This document shows, piece after piece, positions 48,115 through 56,979 of a stretch of 64,000 nucleotides of DNA. This stretch comes from an uncultured Sterolibacteriaceae bacterium (GTDB taxonomy: Bacteria; Pseudomonadota; Gammaproteobacteria; Burkholderiales; Rhodocyclaceae): assembly GCA_937888595.1 (NCBI GenBank), contig CALARK010000020.1, positions 186,001 through 250,000 on the forward strand, in the 5' to 3' direction. The notes beneath the pieces were generated by a model. The model made no database searches. It saw nothing but the letters and a program-made list of their open reading frames with translations, and was not told the DNA's origin. The number at the start of each line of letters is the position of its first letter. Within the stretch, counting starts at the first letter, position 1. The translations under genes and the position numbers were made by a program.

Positions 48115-49152
48115 TCAGGGTGCCGGGCTGCCATGCAGCAGGTAGAGCCGCTCTATGTCGGCGAGCACGGTCTCGTCCAGGCGCGTTTCGCAGGCATCGA
48201 GATCTTCCTGCAATTGGGCCAGGGTCGATGCGCCGACGATGGTGCTGGTCACGAAGCGTCGCGATCGTACGAACGCCAGCGCCAGTCGGGTCGGCGTCAG
48301 GCCATGGTCACGCGCCAGCCGGCAGTAGGCAGCGACTGCCGCAGGAACCCCCGGTTTCTCGTAGCGCTGACCGAAACCCTTGAAACGGTTCACCCGACCT
48401 TCGGTTGCTGGAGTTTCCAGATATTTGCCGGTCAGGTGGCCAAAGGCGAGTGGCGAATAGGCGAGCAATCCGACCTGTTCGCGATGGCAGACTTCATGAA
48501 GCCCCACTTCGAAGGTCCGGTTCAGGAGGTGATAGGCATTCTGGATCGACGCGACACGCGGCAGACCGAACTCCTCGGCATGGCGGATGAACTGCATCAC
48601 GCCCCACGGATGTTCGTTGGAAAGGCCGACGGCACGGATCTTTCCTTCGGCCACCAGTTCGGCCAAGGCCTCCAGCTGATCCCTGATCGGGATGCTGTCG
48701 CGTTCCCTGTCCGGCAGGTATTGCCATTGCCCGAACATCGGCTGGTTACGATCAGGCCAGTGCAACTGATACAGATCCACGTAGTCGGTCTGCAGGCGCC
48801 GCAAGGAGTCCTCTAGCGCGGTACGGATGTTGTCGCGGGTGAAGTTGAGCGATCCGCCGCGGATCCATGCCATGGTGCGCCCCGGTCCCGCAACCTTGGT
48901 GGCAAGAACGATCTTGCTGCGGTCCTGGCGCTTGAGCCACTTGCCGACGATGGTTTCGGTAGCGCCATAGGTTTCGGCGCGAGGTGGCACGGCATAGAGC
49001 TCGGCGGTATCGATGAAGTTGATGCCTCGCGCCAGGGCGAGGTCGAGTTGCGCGTGGGCATCGGCTTCCGGCGTCTGCTCGCCGAAGGTCATCGTGCCGA
49101 GGCAGACGGGAGTTACGGCGAGCGGGCCGCGGCCAAGGGGGCAGGTATCCAT
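48115..49152 (-). CDS. aldo/keto reductase, Tas-like
   Basis: 345 residues from ATG 49152, the same length as E. coli Tas. N-terminus LGRGPLAVTPVCLGTMTFGEQ and GINFIDTAELYAVPPRAETYGATE contain the catalytic Asp and Tyr; LATKVAG has the Lys and YVDLYQLHWPDRN the His. AKR enzymes reduce carbonyls with NADPH; the substrate is not known. The frame upstream to 49272 is not protein-like. The gap to recJ is 75 bases with no clear terminator. Confidence 0.9.
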   Translation of the reverse strand: MDTCPLGRGPLAVTPVCLGTMTFGEQTPEADAHAQLDLALARGINFIDTAELYAVPPRAETYGATETIVGKWLKRQDRSKIVLATKVAGPGRTMAWIRGGSLNFTRDNIRTALEDSLRRLQTDYVDLYQLHWPDRNQPMFGQWQYLPDRERDSIPIRDQLEALAELVAEGKIRAVGLSNEHPWGVMQFIRHAEEFGLPRVASIQNAYHLLNRTFEVGLHEVCHREQVGLLAYSPLAFGHLTGKYLETPATEGRVNRFKGFGQRYEKPGVPAAVAAYCRLARDHGLTPTRLALAFVRSRRFVTSTIVGASTLAQLQEDLDACETRLDETVLADIERLYLLHGSPAP

Positions 49153-49181
49153 GGGTTCTCTATGTGAATGGTCTGGAGATG

Positions 49182-49280
49182 TCAGCTTGCCGGTACTGTC
49201 AGCGGTTTGCCACTGTCGCTGGCCTTGAGGCCAAGGCCACGGCTGACGCGGGTGATGAGGATGATGCGGCATTTCGACAT
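49182..49280 (-). pseudogene. possible remnant of a short-chain dehydrogenase
   Basis: A 32-codon frame reads MSKCRIILITRVSRGLGLKAS and then unrelated residues to a stop. The first part closely resembles an SDR cofactor loop (ILITGVSRGLG), with the first Gly replaced by Arg and everything after the loop lost. It lies between the reductase and cupin genes. The match is short, so this could be chance. Confidence 0.4.
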
Positions 49281-49330
49281 GGACAGCCCCTGCGGTTCGA
49301 CAGATATACTCGACCGTAAGGATACCGAGA

Positions 49331-49693
49331 ATGAAAACCCGTTACGCAGCCATCCCGGCATATCTCACGAAAGACGGTTCGGAGATTCGCGAGCTCCTGC
49401 ATCCCGATCACCATGGCGCACGCAACCAAAGTCTTGCCGCAGCCGTCGTCCCGGCCGGGACGCGCACCCGTCTCCATCGGCATCACTTGACGGAGGAGAT
49501 TTACCACGTCTCGGCCGGACGTGGGTGCATGTATCTGGGCTCGGACACATTCGAGGTGGAAGCGGGAGATTCGATCCTGATCCCACCGGGAACACCGCAT
49601 TGCATCGCGGCGGTCGGCGATGCCCCCCTGCACATGCTCTGCTGCTGCAGCCCGGCATATTCGCATGCAGATACGGAACTACTGGAAAACTGA
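49331..49693 (+). CDS. cupin-domain protein
   Basis: 120-residue single-domain cupin. Motif 1 RTRLHRHHLTEEIYHVSAGRGCMYLG holds the two His, Glu and the usual spacing for metal binding; motif 2 GDSILIPPGTPHCI has the third His. Activity cannot be assigned from sequence. An AAGGA-type site precedes the ATG, and a TATACT box at 49305-49310 could be its -10. Nothing is seen in the 152 bases after it apart from a C-rich run. Confidence 0.88.
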   Translation: MKTRYAAIPAYLTKDGSEIRELLHPDHHGARNQSLAAAVVPAGTRTRLHRHHLTEEIYHVSAGRGCMYLGSDTFEVEAGDSILIPPGTPHCIAAVGDAPLHMLCCCSPAYSHADTELLEN

Positions 49694-49845
49694 AGTTCAA
49701 TTCAAAATGATTTCAGATGAAACCAGGCAAGCCAAAGCGGCGGGGATCAGCCGATAAACATCCGCTTCCCCCCCCTTTTTCAGGTACGTCCGTTCCGAAT
49801 CAGGCCTAAATTTCCTTCCGACGATGGAGTATCCGAGGAGGTTTC

Positions 49846-50046
49846 ATGTCTGCCTTTCGAATCAACGATCACGTCCACTTCCGTACCCGGACGCCGGAAG
49901 GTCCTTTGTCAGGGGGCGGTGACATCATCAAGATCTTTCCCGCCGGCCAGAGTTACTGGCTCCATGTCCGTCAAGAGGATGGCAGTATCCGCATGCTCTA
50001 TGAAGCCACAACGCAGATCGAGGTTTTGGAACTCGAAACCGCATGA
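49846..50046 (+). CDS. small conserved-looking protein of unknown function
   Basis: 66 residues (MSAFRINDHVHFRTRTPEGPLSG start) preceded by GAGGAGG, a very strong ribosome site. The residue pattern (short beta-strand-like segments, GGGDIIKIFPAGQSYWLHVRQEDGSIRMLYE) suggests a small SH3-like barrel, which is a guess. Its stop overlaps the next start (ATGA), the first link in a four-gene coupled set ending in an amidase. Confidence 0.7.
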   Translation: MSAFRINDHVHFRTRTPEGPLSGGGDIIKIFPAGQSYWLHVRQEDGSIRMLYEATTQIEVLELETA

Positions 50047-50210
50047 GCGCAGACGACCTGATCGCCTACCTGACACGCGAAACGGCACTGATCCGCGACC
50101 TTCCCCGGCCGGAGCTCGACGAGCGCTGTCAACGGGCCGAGGAAGCCCTCCGGCGCCTGGCTGAACTGCTGAAAGAGGACAGGACTCTTTCGTCGCCGAA
50201 CCCAAACTGA
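50043..50210 (+). CDS. 55-residue helical protein of unknown function
   Basis: Begins MSADDLIAYLTRETALIRD and continues PRPELDERCQRAEEALRRLAELLKED, a largely helical, charged sequence. It is coupled to the gene before by ATGA and its stop is two bases before the next gene's GTG. Short, but its place in a coupled gene string makes it likely real. Confidence 0.6.
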   Translation: MSADDLIAYLTRETALIRDLPRPELDERCQRAEEALRRLAELLKEDRTLSSPNPN

Positions 50211-50212
50211 CT

Positions 50213-50599
50213 GTGCCCCTCCTTTTTTCACTGATCGAATCGCCGGCCCACCCGCGGCTTGGTCATTTGTACCAACAGCTAGGCATCGTCGAAGAGTCGT
50301 TCGGCAGCGCCCGCAAGCTGCACAAGGCATTGCAGCAGAAGGCACCGGATTTCTTCGTCGGCGACTTCATCTACGGCTATGCCAACAATTATGCGGGCAC
50401 CAATCTAAGCAACCTCGATGTGACCCTGGCGACCATGCAAAGCGTCGCCCCCGAAACCCGGGTCATTGTCTTCGTTCAAGCAAGCGAGCAAGCGCATGCG
50501 CACAGGTTGGCCGAACTGTTTCCCATCCACGCCCTTTTGACGTATCCGGTATCCGAGCAGGAGATGCGCGCCGCGCTCCAGCGCAGCGCGCAGACATGA
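50213..50599 (+). CDS. hypothetical protein, possibly receiver-like fold
   Basis: 128 residues from GTG 50213. The alternating pattern (DFFVGDFIYGYANNYAG, PETRVIVFVQASEQAHAHRLAEL, HALLTYPVSEQEMRAAL) resembles a degenerate receiver or flavodoxin-like alpha/beta fold, with an Asp at the end of the second strand. It lacks the conserved receiver Lys-containing KP motif, so phosphorylation is doubtful. It overlaps the amidase gene by four bases. Confidence 0.65.
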   Translation: MPLLFSLIESPAHPRLGHLYQQLGIVEESFGSARKLHKALQQKAPDFFVGDFIYGYANNYAGTNLSNLDVTLATMQSVAPETRVIVFVQASEQAHAHRLAELFPIHALLTYPVSEQEMRAALQRSAQT

Positions 50600-51354
50600 A
50601 GCGCTTGCGCATACGCTTCGGGGTACTGTCGCTCCTGCTCGCCGGGTGCAGCGGCACACCTTCGACCCCGGTCGATCAGGTTATTCAGGTTCCCTCGCCC
50701 AATCACAATGAGCGACGACCGAACTTCATCATTCTTCACGACACCAGCAACGACAATATCGACCAGCCGCTCGGGACGCTTACCGACCCTACCCGGGAAG
50801 TCAGCGCACATTATCTGGTTGGTCGCGATGGCACCCTCTACCAGCTGGTCGACGAGCACCGTCGCGCCTGGCATGCCGGCCAGTCGTATTGGGGCGGACT
50901 CACCGACCTGAATTCGGCATCGATCGGCATCGAACTCGACAATACGGGTGAGGAGCCCTATGCGGAAGTCCAGATCGAACGGTTGATCGCCCTGCTGAAG
51001 AAATTGCAGATGCGCCACCGGATTCCGGCGGAAAATGTGCTCGGCCATGGTGATATCGCCTTGCTCAGGAAGGTCGATCCGGGCTGGCAATTCCCTTGGC
51101 AGCGACTGGCGGAACAGGGCTTCGGTCTGTGGTGCAGGCAACCATTGCCGATGACCGAACCGCTGCCCGATCCGGTCTTGGCGCTCCAGGCCATCGGCTA
51201 TGACGTAGCCAATCCGCCAGCGGCTCTGATGGCCTTTCGCCGCCACTTTCTCGGAAGTGCAATGGAAGCTGAGGTCAGCGACGAGGAAAGACGGTTGATG
51301 CAATGCCTCGTTCAGGAGAAGCGGATGAAGCCGGCCGAAAATGGCGAGCGATGA
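50596..51354 (+). CDS. N-acetylmuramoyl-L-alanine amidase lipoprotein (AmiD-like)
   Basis: 252 residues with a lipoprotein signal (RFGVLSLLLAGC, lipobox LLAGC, Cys at about 18). Amidase_2 domain: zinc His in FIILHDTSND, then REVSAHYLVGRDGTLYQLVDEHRRAWHAG and VLGHGDIALLRKVDPGWQFPW with the second His, the Lys and the Asp. Cleaves peptide stems from muramic acid in the periplasm, as AmiD does. The last 60 residues resemble the C-terminal extension of AmiD. A palindrome lies downstream. Confidence 0.88.
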   Translation: MKRLRIRFGVLSLLLAGCSGTPSTPVDQVIQVPSPNHNERRPNFIILHDTSNDNIDQPLGTLTDPTREVSAHYLVGRDGTLYQLVDEHRRAWHAGQSYWGGLTDLNSASIGIELDNTGEEPYAEVQIERLIALLKKLQMRHRIPAENVLGHGDIALLRKVDPGWQFPWQRLAEQGFGLWCRQPLPMTEPLPDPVLALQAIGYDVANPPAALMAFRRHFLGSAMEAEVSDEERRLMQCLVQEKRMKPAENGER

Positions 51355-51400
51355 TCACCGAACTGCGGTCATGAATCAGCTCCATCACGGGGTTTTGCCC

Positions 51401-51419
51401 TGTCGCGTGTAACGCGACA
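51401..51419. promoter_or_regulatory. 19-bp palindrome between amidase and old-yellow-enzyme genes
   Basis: TGTCGCGT, centre GTA, ACGCGACA: perfect 8-bp arms. There is no T-run on either side, so an operator for a dimeric repressor controlling the reductase gene is as likely as a transcription-stop hairpin. It lies 100 bases before the reductase ATG. Confidence 0.4.
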
Positions 51420-51518
51420 CCGAGACTCCCCCGGGAAACGAGACTTAGGATCGTCCCCGCCTGGGCGCCGATTGTGATGCGATACCATCCCCATTTCTGT
51501 AATTGCGAGGAACCTGCC

Positions 51519-52610
51519 ATGACAACACTTTTCGACCCCGTCCAGCTTGGCGAAATCCCATTGAAGAACCGTCTGGTGATGGCCCCCCTGACCCGCAACC
51601 GCGCCGTCGCCGGCAACACACCGGGACCATTGACCGTCGAGTATTACCGCCAGCGGGCCAGTGCCGGCCTCATCATTTCCGAAGCCAGCCAGATCAGCCC
51701 GATGGCGCAGGGCTACCTCGACACACCGGGGATTCACTCACCCGAACAGATCGACGCCTGGCGGCAGGTTACCGATGCCGTACATGCTGCCGGCGGGCGC
51801 ATCGTCATCCAGTTATGGCATGTCGGACGAATTTCGCATGTCTCGCTTCTGCCCGATGGCGCTGCCCCCGTGTCTTCGACCAGCCGCCCATCCCCGGCAA
51901 TGACCTTCACGAAAGACGGTTTCGTACCGGTCTCGCCACCTCGCGCCCTGCGGGATGATGAACTCCCCGGCATCGTGGCCGATTACGCCGCTGCCGCACG
52001 AAACGCCATCGATGCCGGCTTCGATGGCGTCGAGGTGCACGCCGCCAATACCTACCTGCTCGAGCAGTTCCTGCGCGACAGCATCAATGACCGGAGCGGC
52101 CCTTACGGCGGAAGCATCGCTCATCGCGCCCGATTCCCCATCGAAGTCGTCCAGGCCGTAGCCAGGGAAATCGGCGCTGGCAGGACGGGAGTTCGCTTAT
52201 CGCCACTGACGACGTTCGGCAACACAGCACCGCTCGACAGCAACCCGCAGGCACTCTATAACCACGTTGTCGAGCAACTGGCCCCGCTGGGCCTGGCCTA
52301 CCTGCATGTGATCGAAGGCGAGACCGGCGGCAGAAGAAACCCTCCCGATGCGCCCGAATTCGACTATGACGCGCTCCGCAAGCGTTTCCCGGGGCCCTGG
52401 ATGATCAACAATGGCTATGCCCGTGCTGACGCCATCGATGCCATCGCGAGCGGCAAGGCAGATGCGGTCGCCATCGGTCGCCCCTTCATCTGCAATCCGG
52501 ATCTGGTACGTCGCTGGAAGGAGGACGCACCACTCAATGATTTGCGTGCCGACAAGCTATATGGTGGCGGCGCCGAGGGTTATATCGACTATCCGGCACT
52601 CGGTACCTGA
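51519..52610 (+). CDS. alkene reductase, Old Yellow Enzyme family (NemA/XenB-like)
   Basis: 363-residue FMN oxidoreductase. MTTLFDPVQLGEIPLKNRLVMAPLTRNRA is the family start. The active-site His-Asn pair is in DGVEVHAANTYLLEQFL near residue 180, followed by SINDRSGPYGGS, and the C-terminus GGGAEGYIDYPAL is typical. It reduces activated C=C bonds and nitro-compounds using NAD(P)H. The start follows GAGGAA. A DMT exporter follows by 12 bases, a possible detoxification pair. Confidence 0.92.
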   Translation: MTTLFDPVQLGEIPLKNRLVMAPLTRNRAVAGNTPGPLTVEYYRQRASAGLIISEASQISPMAQGYLDTPGIHSPEQIDAWRQVTDAVHAAGGRIVIQLWHVGRISHVSLLPDGAAPVSSTSRPSPAMTFTKDGFVPVSPPRALRDDELPGIVADYAAAARNAIDAGFDGVEVHAANTYLLEQFLRDSINDRSGPYGGSIAHRARFPIEVVQAVAREIGAGRTGVRLSPLTTFGNTAPLDSNPQALYNHVVEQLAPLGLAYLHVIEGETGGRRNPPDAPEFDYDALRKRFPGPWMINNGYARADAIDAIASGKADAVAIGRPFICNPDLVRRWKEDAPLNDLRADKLYGGGAEGYIDYPALGT

Positions 52611-52622
52611 CCGGGTCCGGAC

Positions 52623-53522
52623 GTGTCGGAAAATCAGCGGCGCTGGCTGCCGGCGCTGGCGCTTGTCGTTCTCTCGGTCATCTGGGGCTACACGTGGGTG
52701 TTGGCCAAGCAGGGGCTGGCCTATGCGACACCCTTTGCCTTCGTGGCGGAACGCTGTGTCGGCGGTGCGGCCTGCCTGTTTATCGCCTTGAAGTTCATGG
52801 GGCGACCGGTTCGCCTGGTGGCCCCCGGCAAAGTCCTGCTCATCGCCCTGGCCCAGGTGACCGGGTTCATGCTGTTCCAGACCTGGGCATTGGTGGAAGG
52901 TGGCGCCGGCAAGACTGCCGTGCTGATCTTTACCATGCCGATCTGGACGCTCCTGATGGCATGGCCGATCCTGGGCGAACGCATCCGGGGTCAGCAGTGG
53001 CTGGCCGCCCTGATCACGTTGGCAGGCCTGATGCTGATCATCGAGCCATGGGCGTTTCACGAGCATCTGTTCAGCAAGTTCCTCGGGGTGATGGCGGCAC
53101 TGTCTTGGGCCATCGGGACCATCCTCATCAAAAGGTTCCGCGCGCAACATGAACTGAGCCTGCTTTCCCTGACGGCATGGCAGATGCTGCTGGGGTCGAT
53201 TCCTTTGGTCATCCTGGCCATGGTCGTGCCCGGGCAGCAAACCCATTGGACCGGGCCCTATCTGGGCATCCTTGCGTTCATGTCGGTCGGGAGCACAGCG
53301 CTCGGCTGGTGGTTGTGGATTTTCATCCTGGACCGGGTGCCGGCCTGGGAGGCCAGTTTGTCGGTGCTGGGAACGCCGGTCGTAGCCATCGTCTCGTCCC
53401 GCTGGGTAATGGACGAGCGCTTTCGTGCGACGGAAATCTCCGGCGTAGTGCTGATCGGTGTCGGCCTCGGACTGCTCTCTCTGATCGCCTGGTGGAGTAC
53501 CCGTTCGCTGACTGGACGATGA
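52623..53522 (+). CDS. DMT-superfamily (EamA) transporter
   Basis: 299 residues from GTG 52623 with ten predicted membrane segments in two EamA repeats (first beginning LPALALVVLSVIWGYTWVLAKQGLAYATPF). The second repeat starts FLGVMAALSWAIGTILIKRF. Likely exports a metabolite or drug; substrate unknown. Probably cotranscribed with the OYE gene. Convergent with the sensor kinase. Confidence 0.88.
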   Translation: MSENQRRWLPALALVVLSVIWGYTWVLAKQGLAYATPFAFVAERCVGGAACLFIALKFMGRPVRLVAPGKVLLIALAQVTGFMLFQTWALVEGGAGKTAVLIFTMPIWTLLMAWPILGERIRGQQWLAALITLAGLMLIIEPWAFHEHLFSKFLGVMAALSWAIGTILIKRFRAQHELSLLSLTAWQMLLGSIPLVILAMVVPGQQTHWTGPYLGILAFMSVGSTALGWWLWIFILDRVPAWEASLSVLGTPVVAIVSSRWVMDERFRATEISGVVLIGVGLGLLSLIAWWSTRSLTGR

Positions 53523-53614
53523 TGGTTGCTCGCCCTTTTCCGCACTCGACCCAGCGCGATGAATGACAGTTTACAAACTGGATGCCCTCGTCGAATCAAG
53601 ATGAGGATTTCGAT

Positions 53615-54913
53615 TCATCGAGGCAAACGCAGTTCGGCGCGCACACCATGGCCTGGCAGGTTGCCAAGCGTGGCATCGCCGCCGTGGCTGCGGGCAACCT
53701 GCCGAACAATCGCCAGACCCAGTCCGGTGCCACCGGTTTCCCGACAGCGCGATTCCTCGATGCGATAGAAGGGCTCGAATGCGGATTCCAACTCATCCTC
53801 CGGGATGCCCTGCCCCTCGTCCTCGACCGAAATCACGATGCCATCCGTTTGCTCATTCAGGGCGACCTTGGCACTTTGACCATACTTGAGGGCATTGTCG
53901 ACCAGGTTGTGCAAGGCTCTCTGCAGTGCACGCGGACGGCCGTTGAAGCGCAAGGTTTCCGGCGCTTCCAGTGAAACGTGGCCGGTATGCGCAAAGTCAT
54001 CCACGACACTCTCCACCAGGGCGACCAGATCGATGGGCTGGATCGGCTCTTCGACCGATTTGCCGCGCAGGAAGTCGAGCGCATCGTCAATCAGTTGCTG
54101 CATGTCATCGACGTCATGGCGAATGTCCTCGCGCAGGCGCTCGTCGGAGAGCATCTCGGCGCGCAATCGCAGGCGGGTCACGGGCGTCTTCAGGTCGTGC
54201 GAGACCGCAGCGAGAAAACGTTCCCGTTCTTCAATGCCGGAACGAATGCGCGTTTGCATGGTATTGAATGCCATCGCCGCTTCGCGGACCTCGCTGGGCC
54301 CTTCCTCCGGAAGTGGCGGATGCTTGAGATCGTCGGCGAGACCGCGAGCCGCGGAGGCGAGTTGTGTGAGTGGGCGAACCGTGCTGCGCGCGACAAAGAT
54401 GACGAGCACGACGATCGCCAGGAGCATCACGCCAAGGTTGATCAGAACGTGCCAAGGCTGGGCGAAGATGTCATCCGGAGCACTGCCTTTGAGATGCAGC
54501 CACTCATTGCCCTGAAGTTTCAGATAGATGTCGAAGGCAAAGGCCGCGAACCGCGGCATGGCGACCGTCCGCAGTTCCACGCCCGAACCCAACTGATCCT
54601 GAAGCCTGTCGGCAAAGTCGGTCAGCATCGTCGGCGAAGGCTGAGCTTCTGGAGCGGAGGGCTCGATGCTCAAGCCAAGGCGTGGGGTCGACAACAAGCT
54701 CGCCAAATGCTGCCGTTCGGGACCCGCTTGACTGTCGATGGCGCGGTGGATGGCGGCAATGCGCTGCGAGAGTTCGTGGCTGATCGTGTTGCCCAGCGAA
54801 CGCTGCCTTTCCCTGAGATGGATGGCGGTACCCGCCAGTTGGGCGATGACCAGGCCGACCGTCATCAGAAGGACAAGGCGCCCGAACAGGGTGCGCGGCA
54901 GCCAGCGCATCAC
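53615..54913 (-). CDS. sensor histidine kinase, EnvZ/RstB-like
   Basis: 432 residues. Membrane helix about 10-31, a periplasmic loop (about 32-155) and a second helix (about 156-174). A HAMP domain follows. HisKA has the phospho-His in FLAAVSHDLKTPVTRLRLRAEML, and HATPase has NLVDNALKYGQ and ETGGTGLGLAIVRQV. It overlaps the response-regulator stop by four bases. It is last in a seven-gene operon with an ABC exporter, so it may sense what the exporter handles. Confidence 0.93.
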   Translation of the reverse strand: MMRWLPRTLFGRLVLLMTVGLVIAQLAGTAIHLRERQRSLGNTISHELSQRIAAIHRAIDSQAGPERQHLASLLSTPRLGLSIEPSAPEAQPSPTMLTDFADRLQDQLGSGVELRTVAMPRFAAFAFDIYLKLQGNEWLHLKGSAPDDIFAQPWHVLINLGVMLLAIVVLVIFVARSTVRPLTQLASAARGLADDLKHPPLPEEGPSEVREAAMAFNTMQTRIRSGIEERERFLAAVSHDLKTPVTRLRLRAEMLSDERLREDIRHDVDDMQQLIDDALDFLRGKSVEEPIQPIDLVALVESVVDDFAHTGHVSLEAPETLRFNGRPRALQRALHNLVDNALKYGQSAKVALNEQTDGIVISVEDEGQGIPEDELESAFEPFYRIEESRCRETGGTGLGLAIVRQVARSHGGDATLGNLPGHGVRAELRLPR

Positions 54914-55635
54914 AGTACCGCCACCTCGGCCGCCAGCACGTAGCCCTCGCCACGAACCGTCTTGATCAGGGCGGGTTCCTTGCCGTCATCGCGCAGCCGT
55001 TTGCGCAGCCGGCCGACCAGCACATCGATGCTGCGATCGAACAGAATGGCTTCGCGCTTGTTGGCCAGTTCGAGCAACTGATCGCGCGGCAGCACCCGTT
55101 GCGGATGATCGAGGAAGACGCGCAGCAGGCGGTATTCCGCACCGGACAGGGGTACCACCAGACCATCCGCTGCCTTGATATTGCGCGTGGCGACTTCGAG
55201 CATCCAGCCGGCAAAGCGGAAGGCTTTCGCGTCGGCCTGCTCCAGATTCACCGGCAAGGCCTGGGCGCGGCGGATGATGGTCTTGATGCGGGCCAACAAC
55301 TCACGCGGATTGAACGGCTTGGCCAGGTAGTCGTCGGCGCCCATCTCCAGCCCCACAATGCGGTCGACTTCCTCCCCGCGTGCAGTGAGCATCAATACCG
55401 GCAGGTTGTTGGAACGTGTGCGCAGGTCACGACACAAGGACAAGCCATCCTCGCCGGGCAACATCAGGTCGAGCACCACCAGATCGATGCGGCTGGTTTC
55501 CAGGGCGCGGCGCATCGCAATGCCGTCGGCGACTGCCGTAACGCGATACCCGGCCTGAGCCAGGTATTCCGTTAGCAGATGGCGAATCTCGCGATCGTCA
55601 TCGACGACGAGTAGATGTTCCGGCGTTGCGCTCAT
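54910..55635 (-). CDS. response regulator, OmpR/PhoB family
   Basis: 241 residues. Receiver domain (about 8-120) with phospho-Asp in DLVVLDLMLPGEDG near residue 57, and K in KPFNPRELLARIK. Winged-helix C-terminal domain ending SIDVLVGRLRKRLRDDGKEPALIKTVRGEGYVLAAEV. It could bind the tandem sites at 60673-60688 in front of its own operon. The gene is 18 bases after tolC. Confidence 0.93.
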   Translation of the reverse strand: MSATPEHLLVVDDDREIRHLLTEYLAQAGYRVTAVADGIAMRRALETSRIDLVVLDLMLPGEDGLSLCRDLRTRSNNLPVLMLTARGEEVDRIVGLEMGADDYLAKPFNPRELLARIKTIIRRAQALPVNLEQADAKAFRFAGWMLEVATRNIKAADGLVVPLSGAEYRLLRVFLDHPQRVLPRDQLLELANKREAILFDRSIDVLVGRLRKRLRDDGKEPALIKTVRGEGYVLAAEVAVL

Positions 55636-55653
55636 GGATGAATCTTACCCACC

Positions 55654-56979
55654 CTATTCCAGCAGTGCGTTGATCGCGGCGAGATCGGCTTCGGTCAGTG
55701 TTCCGGCGGATGATTTCAACCTGAGTTGCGCCACCAGTGTATCGAGACGTGCCTTGGCGAGCTTCTGCTTCGTATCGAACAACTGGCTCTGTGCATTCAG
55801 CACGTCGATGTTGATGCGCACCCCGACTTCGTAGCCGAGCTTGTTCGATTCGACCGCCAGCTGCGACGAGGCCACGCCCGCCTCGAGCGCCTTCACCTGC
55901 GCCAGGCCGGCATTCACGCCGAGATAGGCCTGCCGTGCCAGCAAGGCGGCCTGACGGCGGGCATTGTCGAGATCGGCCCGGGCTTTTTCCTGGAGTGCGA
56001 CGGCTTCGCGCGCTTTCGATGACACCGCGCCACCGGCGAACAAGGGCACGGCGAGTTGCAGGCCGATCGTGCTGCTCTTGGTGTCAACACCCCCGCCGGT
56101 GGTCGAGCTAAAGCCGCTGCCGGTCTTGCCGTACGTCGCGACCAGGTCGAGCGTCGGGTAGTGGCCGGCACGCTGTTTCTCGATTTCGCTGCCGGATACG
56201 TCCAGATTGGTCTGGGCGATCTGTACGCCGATGTTGCTGACTTCGGCCGAGCTCACCCACTGGCCGATGTCGGCCGGCTGCGGCGCACCGATCTGCACGC
56301 CGGGCTTCAAGCCCATGAGCGCATCGGTCTCCTTGCCGGTCAGGGTACGCAATGCCTGGCGTTTCACGGCGAGGTCGTTGTCGGCGGTGATCTCGGTTGC
56401 CACGGCGAGGTCATGCCGGGCCTGCGCTTCGTGCGTATCGGTGATCGTCGCGGTACCGACTTCGAAGTTGCGCCTGGCCGCTTCGAGCTGTTCGGCGAAG
56501 GCAATCTTCTGGGCATTGGCGGTCGCCAGGGATTCCTGCGCGAGCAGGACGTCGAAGTAGGCCTGGGAGACACGCAGGATCAGGTCCTGGCCGGCCTGTG
56601 CGTATTGCATCTCGGCCAGTGCGGCGGCCAGCTCGGCCTGCTGGTAGCCGATCCAGTTCTGCCAGCGGAACAGCGGCTGCGAGAGCGAGACGTTCCAGCC
56701 GTTGCTGTTGTAGTCGGCACTGGCCGTGATGCCCGTGGCACGGGAGCGCGATTCGAGATCATTCCAGGTAGTGTTGGCCGACAGGCCGATCTTCGGCAGC
56801 AGTCCGGCGCGGCCCTGCGGCAGTTTCTCCAGCCCGGCATCGCGCGCGGCCCGCGCGGCGGCGTATGGCGCGTCGAAGGACTGCGCGTCGCGATAGACGG
56901 CCAGCAGGTCAGCGGCCTGCACGCTGCCGCCGATGCATGCCAGGGCCAGCGCCCAGAGTGATTGGCGGAGTTGCTTCAT
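55654..56979 (-). CDS. TolC-family outer-membrane channel
   Basis: 441 residues with a signal peptide (MKQLRQSLWALALACIGGSVQA). Two duplicated helical/beta repeats typical of TolC are visible: LSLSQPLFRWQNWIGYQQAEL in the first and LAVPLFAGGAVSSKAREAVALQEKA in the second. It supplies the outer-membrane exit for the ABC exporter encoded just upstream. Overlaps the ATPase gene by four bases. Confidence 0.92.
   Translation of the reverse strand: MKQLRQSLWALALACIGGSVQAADLLAVYRDAQSFDAPYAAARAARDAGLEKLPQGRAGLLPKIGLSANTTWNDLESRSRATGITASADYNSNGWNVSLSQPLFRWQNWIGYQQAELAAALAEMQYAQAGQDLILRVSQAYFDVLLAQESLATANAQKIAFAEQLEAARRNFEVGTATITDTHEAQARHDLAVATEITADNDLAVKRQALRTLTGKETDALMGLKPGVQIGAPQPADIGQWVSSAEVSNIGVQIAQTNLDVSGSEIEKQRAGHYPTLDLVATYGKTGSGFSSTTGGGVDTKSSTIGLQLAVPLFAGGAVSSKAREAVALQEKARADLDNARRQAALLARQAYLGVNAGLAQVKALEAGVASSQLAVESNKLGYEVGVRINIDVLNAQSQLFDTKQKLAKARLDTLVAQLRLKSSAGTLTEADLAAINALLE

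Noticed and set aside
54615..54640. Another copy of the 25-bp motif (CAAAGTCGGTC...)
   Set aside because: Only the first nine bases match; the GGACGGCG half is absent.
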